The notes under the pieces: generated by a model
What the model saw: only the letters and a program-made list of their open reading frames with translations
Database searches by the model: none
Told to the model about the DNA's origin: nothing
In this document: piece after piece, positions 60,420 through 64,000 of the stretch
Numbering within the stretch: position 1 is the first letter of the stretch
How the letters are laid out: the number at the start of each line of letters is the position of its first letter
Position numbers and translations under genes: made by a program
Origin: Actinomadura latina NBRC 106108
Lineage (GTDB): Bacteria; Actinomycetota; Actinomycetes; Streptosporangiales; Streptosporangiaceae
Length of the DNA: 64,000 bases
Assembly: GCF_001552195.1 (NCBI RefSeq)
Contig: NZ_BCQS01000018.1
Span: 124,001 to 188,000, forward strand
Direction: 5' to 3'

Positions 60420-61770
60420 CTAAAGCTCCTGAGTGTGGAGACCCCGGGCTTTAGCCCTGGGGAGGAAACACGCCCCCGCGCGATGCCCGGGTGTCACCTC
60501 GAACATGTGGGCGAACCTCACCGGCGGGAAGATAGGATGTGAGGCATGGCGCGGCAGGTGAAGCGGGCTTTCCGGTACCGCTTCTATCCCACGGGCGAGC
60601 AGGCGGCGGAGCTGTCCCGCACGTTCGGCTGCGCACGCCTGGTGTACAACCGGGCGCTGGAGGAACGCACCCGCGCCTGGTACACCGAGCAGCGCCGCGT
60701 CTCCTACGTGGAGACCTCCGCGCTCCTCACCGAATGGAAGAAGACCGGGGAACTGGCGTTCCTGGGCGAGGTGTCGAGCGTGCCGCTGCAGCAGGCGCTG
60801 CGGCACCTGCAGACCGCGTTCACCAATTTCTTCGCCGGACGCGCCGCCTACCCCCGCTTCAAGTCGCGGAAGAAGTCCCGGCAGAGCGCGGAGTACACGC
60901 GGTCGGCGTTCACGTGGCGGGACGGCCGGTTGACGCTGGCGAAGATGTCCGAGCCGCTGGACATCCGATGGTCCCGGCCGCTGCCCGAGGGCGCCGAACC
61001 GTCCACGGTCACAGTGTCGCGTGACGCGGCGGGGCGGTGGTTTGTGTCCCTGCTGTGCCAGGACGCCATCGCCCGCCTGGACCCGGTGGAGACGGCCGTG
61101 GGCATCGACGCCGGGGTGAGGTCGCTGGTGACGCTGTCGACCGGGGAGAAGGTCACCAACCCCAGGCACGAGCGCCGCGACCGGGAACGCCTGGCCCGCG
61201 CGCAGAAGGACCTGGCCCGCAAGACCAAGGGGTCGAACAACCGTGACAGGGCCCGGCAGAAGGTGGCGCGGATCCATGCGCGGATCACCGACCGCAGGCG
61301 GGACTTCCTGCACAAGCTGTCGACTCGGCTCGTCCACGAGAACCAAGTGGTCGTGATCGAGGACCTGAACGTCGCGGGCATGGTCGGCAACCACTCCCTG
61401 GCCCGCGCTATCTCGGATGCGGCGTGGCGGGACCTGCGGACCATGCTGGAGTACAAAGCCGACTGGTACGGCCGCGAACTGGTGGTGATCGACCGCTGGT
61501 TCCCCTCCAGCAGGCTGTGCGGGGCGTGCGGCACGGTCGCCGGGGCGATGCCCCTCGACGTGAGGGAATGGGAGTGCGGGTGCGGCGCCCGCCATGACCG
61601 CGACGTCAACGCCGCGAAGAACATTCTGGCCGCCGGGCTGGCGGTCACGGCCTGTGGAGCCGACGTAAGACCCAAACGGCGCAAGCCGAGCGGGCAGACG
61701 GCGACGAAGCAGGAAACCCAACCGGCGACGGTTGGAATCCCCCGCCTTTAGGCGTGGGGAGGAAGTCAAC
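60420..61770 (+). mobile_element. TnpB-only IS200/IS605-type element
   Basis: The element carries tnpB only, no tnpA Y1 transposase. Both ends hold the same motif in the same orientation: CTTTAG, a small hairpin, and TGGGGAGGAA (left hairpin 60442-60462; right hairpin about 61739-61759), as typical for IS605-like ends. The left end begins after TCAT (60416-60419) and the right end stops after GAAGTCAA (61769) or one base later. Joining the flanks recreates TCATCGAGTG, which reads CGATGA on the minus strand, a stop/start overlap. This indicates insertion without target duplication. Confidence 0.8.
60546..61751 (+). CDS. tnpB: TnpB RNA-guided nuclease
   Basis: A 401-residue TnpB (OrfB_IS605). 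N-terminal HTH region RAFRYRFYPTGEQAAELSRTFGCARLVYNRALE; RuvC-like nuclease residues Asp188 (GIDAGVRSL), Glu272 (VIEDLNVAGMV) and Asp in HDRDVNAAKNI (351-353) are all intact; zinc finger Cys325, Cys328, Cys344, Cys346 (CGAC...CGCG). It should be an active nuclease guided by an RNA from its own 3' end. ATG 60546. No tnpA is nearby, so movement would need a helper in trans. Codon use matches the host, so it may be long resident. Confidence 0.95.
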   Translation: MARQVKRAFRYRFYPTGEQAAELSRTFGCARLVYNRALEERTRAWYTEQRRVSYVETSALLTEWKKTGELAFLGEVSSVPLQQALRHLQTAFTNFFAGRAAYPRFKSRKKSRQSAEYTRSAFTWRDGRLTLAKMSEPLDIRWSRPLPEGAEPSTVTVSRDAAGRWFVSLLCQDAIARLDPVETAVGIDAGVRSLVTLSTGEKVTNPRHERRDRERLARAQKDLARKTKGSNNRDRARQKVARIHARITDRRRDFLHKLSTRLVHENQVVVIEDLNVAGMVGNHSLARAISDAAWRDLRTMLEYKADWYGRELVVIDRWFPSSRLCGACGTVAGAMPLDVREWECGCGARHDRDVNAAKNILAAGLAVTACGADVRPKRRKPSGQTATKQETQPATVGIPRL

Positions 61771-61787
61771 GAGTGCTCTCCTGGAGC
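61640..61787 (+). ncRNA. Predicted omega RNA (reRNA) with guide
   Basis: By family knowledge the guide RNA spans the 3' end of tnpB and the right end, with the guide being the roughly 16-20 nt just past the right end. Here the right end forms the hairpin CGCCTTTAGGCG followed by TGGGGAGGAAGTCAA, and the predicted guide is CGAGTGCTCTCCTGGAGC (61770-61787). The 5' limit is only a guess. Confidence 0.5.
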
Positions 61788-62602
61788 GCGGACGCCAGCA
61801 GGCCCAGGTCCGCGAGTTCGTTCAAGGGGTCGGTGATGCTGCACGTCCCGAAGGACACGAAGCGGCCCCGGGCGGCGATCGTCCGGGCCTCGCCGAGCGA
61901 GGAGACGCGGGACGTGATGGACGGGGCGTCCCGGTCGGCGAGGATCGCGGCCAGTTCGGGGACCGGACGGCCGCGCAGGGCGGCGTCCGTCGCGAGCAGC
62001 AGGTTCAGGAAGCCGTGCTGGTGGAAGCCGGTCTCCGGGTCGGTGTTGCGGACGGGGTGGTGCAGCCCCGCCGTCGCCTTGAACGGCACGCGGGCGTCCA
62101 CGACCGCCTTGATGCCGGTGGCCAGTTCGTCCGGGTCCGGGTAGAGGTGCGCCTTCACGCCGCCGGTGCGGAACTTTGCGCGGTGCCGGCGGGCCGCCAC
62201 CTCGGCGATCATCGCGGGACGGCGGTCGTCGCGCGGGATCTCGACATAGACGGGCACGGTGGCGCGGCCGAGCAGGCGGAAGAACTCGTCCGGCTGCATG
62301 CCGGCCGGGACGGCGACCTCCAGGCCGCGCACGGTGATCGGCAGGTCGGCGGCGGTGAGCAGGGCCTTCGCGGCCTGGCACGGCCCGCCGGGCGCGGTGA
62401 CCGACACGTCGAGGGGCTCCCCGGCGAGCAGCGGGTACAGCTCGTCCAGCGCGGTCGCGGGCACGACGAGGGGGCCGACGAGGCCGGCGTACGGGGCGGC
62501 GCGGTGCGCGCGGTGGGCCGGGACGGCGCCCGCGAGCGGCGCGAGGCCCGGCGGGAAGACGGCCGCGTCGTCGCACAGGCCGAGAGCGAACGCGGGAATC
62601 AT
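61766..62602 (-). CDS. Unknown protein of the homogentisate operon
   Basis: A 278-residue soluble protein, ATG 62602 overlapping the hmgA stop (ATGA). It begins IPAFALGLCDDAAVFPPGL and contains TVRGLEVAVPAG, VPVYVEIPRDDRRPAMI, AKFRTGGVKAHLYPDPDELATGI, VPFKATAGLHHPVRNTDPETGFHQHGFLNLLLA, a pattern of alternating beta strands and helices that suggests a TIM-barrel enzyme (RTGG, KATAGLHHP). I do not recognise a named family. The stop codon (TGA, 61766-61768) lies in the right end of the TnpB element; without the element the gene would end with the same residues STR and overlap fahA. Confidence 0.75.
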   Translation of the reverse strand: MIPAFALGLCDDAAVFPPGLAPLAGAVPAHRAHRAAPYAGLVGPLVVPATALDELYPLLAGEPLDVSVTAPGGPCQAAKALLTAADLPITVRGLEVAVPAGMQPDEFFRLLGRATVPVYVEIPRDDRRPAMIAEVAARRHRAKFRTGGVKAHLYPDPDELATGIKAVVDARVPFKATAGLHHPVRNTDPETGFHQHGFLNLLLATDAALRGRPVPELAAILADRDAPSITSRVSSLGEARTIAARGRFVSFGTCSITDPLNELADLGLLASALQESTR

Positions 62603-63789
62603 CGCCGGCCCGCCCACGTCCAGGCATAGGCCGGGTCGTCGCAGGCCAGGCCGCCCTCGCCGAGTTCGAGCGGGTGGAAGGTGTCGACCATGACGGCGAG
62701 TTCGTCGAAGAACTCGACGCCGATGCTGCGCTCGTAGGCGCCGGGCTGCGGGCCGTGCGCCAGGCCGCCGGGGTGGACGGAGACCGAGCCCTGCCCGATG
62801 CCGGAGCCCCTGCGCGCCTCGTAGTCCCCGCCGCAGTAGAACATGATCTCGTCGGAGTCGACGTTGGAGTGGTAGTAGGGCACCGGGATCGACAGCGGGT
62901 GGTAGTCGACCTTCCGCGGCACGAAGTTGCACACGACGAAGTTGTGGCCCTCGAACACCTGGTGGACGGGCGGCGGCTGGTGGACGCGGCCGGTGAGCGG
63001 CTCGAAGTCGTGGACGCTGAACGTGAACGGGTACAGGCAGCCGTCCCAGCCGACGACGTCGAAGGGGTGCCGCGCGTAGGTCATGCGGGTGCCGACGATG
63101 CCGCGCGAGGTGCGGTGCTTGACGAGGACCTCGACGTCGGTCTCGTCCGAGATGAGGGGATCGGACGGCCCGTGCAGGTCGCGTTCGCAGTACGGGGCGT
63201 TCTCCAGGAACTGGCCGTAGCGGGAGAGGTAGCGCTTCGGCGGTGCGACGTGGCCGGTCGCCTCGATCGCGTAGGCGCGCAGCGGCTGGTCGCCGGTCGG
63301 CAGCCACCGGTGGGTGGTGGACGTCGGGATGATGACGTAATCGCCCTGTCCGGCGGACAGCGTGCCGAAAACCGTCTCGACCGTGGCGGTGCCCGACTCG
63401 ATGTAGACGATCTCGTCGCCGGTCGCGTTGCGGTACAGCGGCGAGTCGGCGGCGGAGACGACATAGGAGAGGCGTACGTCGTTGTTGGCGAGGATCACCC
63501 GCCGCCCGGTGACGGCGTCGGTCTCGGCCCAGGTCTCCTTGGGGAACAGCTCGTGCAGCTTCAGATGCCGGGGCTTGAGCGGGTGGTTGGGGGTCGTCGC
63601 CATGTCCGGGACGTCCCAGACCCGGGAGTCCACGATCGCGGACGGGATGTCCCGGTGGTACAGGAGGGACGAGTCGGACGAGAACCCCTCTTCGCCCATC
63701 AGTTCTTCGAAGTAGAGCCGCTCGCCGCCGTCCCTGTGCTGGGTGTGGCGTTTCGGCGGCACGTGGCCGACCCGACGGTAGTGGGCCAT
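62599..63789 (-). CDS. hmgA: Homogentisate 1,2-dioxygenase
   Basis: A 396-residue iron dioxygenase that opens the homogentisate ring in tyrosine catabolism. It starts with MAHYRRVGHVPPKRHTQHR, typical of the shorter actinobacterial type. Two cupin halves are seen: DEIVYIESGTATVETVFGTLSAGQGDYVIIP, and the iron-site region PVPYYHSNVDSDEIMFYCGGDYEAR, GSVSVHPGGLAHGPQPGAYERSIG. ATG 63789, GGAGGCGAGGGAC ahead. First gene of the operon hmgA-unknown-fahA; a MarR-type gene lies just upstream. Confidence 0.92.
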   Translation of the reverse strand: MAHYRRVGHVPPKRHTQHRDGGERLYFEELMGEEGFSSDSSLLYHRDIPSAIVDSRVWDVPDMATTPNHPLKPRHLKLHELFPKETWAETDAVTGRRVILANNDVRLSYVVSAADSPLYRNATGDEIVYIESGTATVETVFGTLSAGQGDYVIIPTSTTHRWLPTGDQPLRAYAIEATGHVAPPKRYLSRYGQFLENAPYCERDLHGPSDPLISDETDVEVLVKHRTSRGIVGTRMTYARHPFDVVGWDGCLYPFTFSVHDFEPLTGRVHQPPPVHQVFEGHNFVVCNFVPRKVDYHPLSIPVPYYHSNVDSDEIMFYCGGDYEARRGSGIGQGSVSVHPGGLAHGPQPGAYERSIGVEFFDELAVMVDTFHPLELGEGGLACDDPAYAWTWAGRR

Positions 63790-63794
63790 GTCCC

Positions 63795-63830
63795 TCGCCT
63801 CCGATGATTAACGCATTAACTACTTTGTGC
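63795..63830 (-). promoter_or_regulatory. hmgA promoter/operator candidate
   Basis: On the minus strand GTTAAT-GC-GTTAAT, a direct repeat that is also nearly palindromic (TTAA...TTAA), lies about 20 bp before hmgA. AT-rich in a GC-rich context and next to a MarR gene, it is a plausible MarR-family binding site. Confidence 0.45.
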
Positions 63831-63864
63831 CGACACTACGACTCTTCTCCCGTCCAGGGAAGGG

Positions 63865-64000
63865 TTAACTGCGTTCCCGTGCGCCGAAGGCGGTACGGCC
63901 GGAGATGAGCTTGTCCAGCAGCATGATCAGCATGCGCTGCTCGGTCTCGGTCAGCGTGCCCGCCCACTGGCGTTCGCGCTCGTGCTGCCCGGCGAAGATC
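63865..64000 (-). CDS. MarR-family regulator (C-terminal part, runs off the window)
   Basis: The last 44 codons of a gene that continues past the window end. The readable end IFAGQHERERQWAGTLTETE, QRMLIMLLDKLISGRT is the typical C-terminal dimerisation helix of MarR proteins (TLT..E...L..LL.KL). The stop TAA is at 63865. It lies 75 bp upstream of hmgA on the same strand and is a likely regulator of homogentisate breakdown. Confidence 0.6.
   Translation of the reverse strand, partial: IFAGQHERERQWAGTLTETEQRMLIMLLDKLISGRTAFGARERS

Overview
The window is high-GC chromosomal DNA of a filamentous actinomycete, most likely of the Actinomadura/Thermomonosporaceae type. This is inferred from bldC, vdh beside a DUF3073 gene, a DUF6243 gene, many GTG starts, leaderless-looking promoters and the small conserved actinobacterial proteins. 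I see no rRNA, tRNA, CRISPR array or prophage. The one mobile element I can define is a TnpB-only IS200/IS605-type insertion at 60420-61770.

Layout. 0-2.8 kb: two colliding gene remnants, an OmpA-domain lipoprotein and a DUF6458 membrane protein. 2.8-6.3 kb: a minus-strand operon for E1alpha, E1beta and E2 of a branched-chain 2-oxoacid (or pyruvate) dehydrogenase; vdh at 27 kb could feed the same branched-chain pathway. 6.5-11.7 kb: accessory genes, including a large WXG100-like protein split at an A6 run and a beta-helix plus two-TM membrane protein. 11.8-26.1 kb: purine synthesis in two blocks (purS, an RsbW-like ATPase, purQ, purL; then purF, purM). Between them lie a secreted LAS-type peptidase, a subtilisin-like protease, a transmembrane pseudokinase, a sterol-carrier-like protein and a LamG protein. 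PurL carries an extra N-terminus of about 455 residues, mostly GTGPQP repeats.

26.4-39.9 kb: DUF3073, vdh, bldC, TetR and LacI regulators, a lipoprotein amidase, a DUF7059-type methyltransferase, a Ca2+/cation exchanger, pyrD, and a repetitive Trp/Arg-rich membrane protein divergent from a two-repeat lipoprotein. 40.2-44.6 kb: a four-gene sugar ABC importer of LpqY-SugABC type. 44.7-47.1 kb: a truncated methyltransferase and two divergent paralogues of an NlpC/P60-like protein. One paralogue is secreted with its catalytic Cys and His; the other is an HTH-TM fusion that has lost both. 47.2-59.2 kb: accessory metabolism with local regulators (TetR + glycosyltransferase, Rrf2 + AhpD with matching operators, TetR + flavin monooxygenase, ArsR-ArsC fusion with an ArsR box next to an APC permease).

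59.2-64 kb: a tyrosine/homogentisate catabolic operon (MarR fragment, hmgA, an unknown gene, fahA). The TnpB element lies exactly at the junction of the unknown gene and fahA. Removing the element restores an ATGA stop/start overlap. With the element present, its right end supplies the stop codon of the upstream gene and its left end supplies a ribosome binding site for fahA, so both genes stay intact. The most unusual items are this seamless insertion, the PurL repeat extension, the HTH-TM-dead-peptidase/active-peptidase pair, and the pseudokinase.
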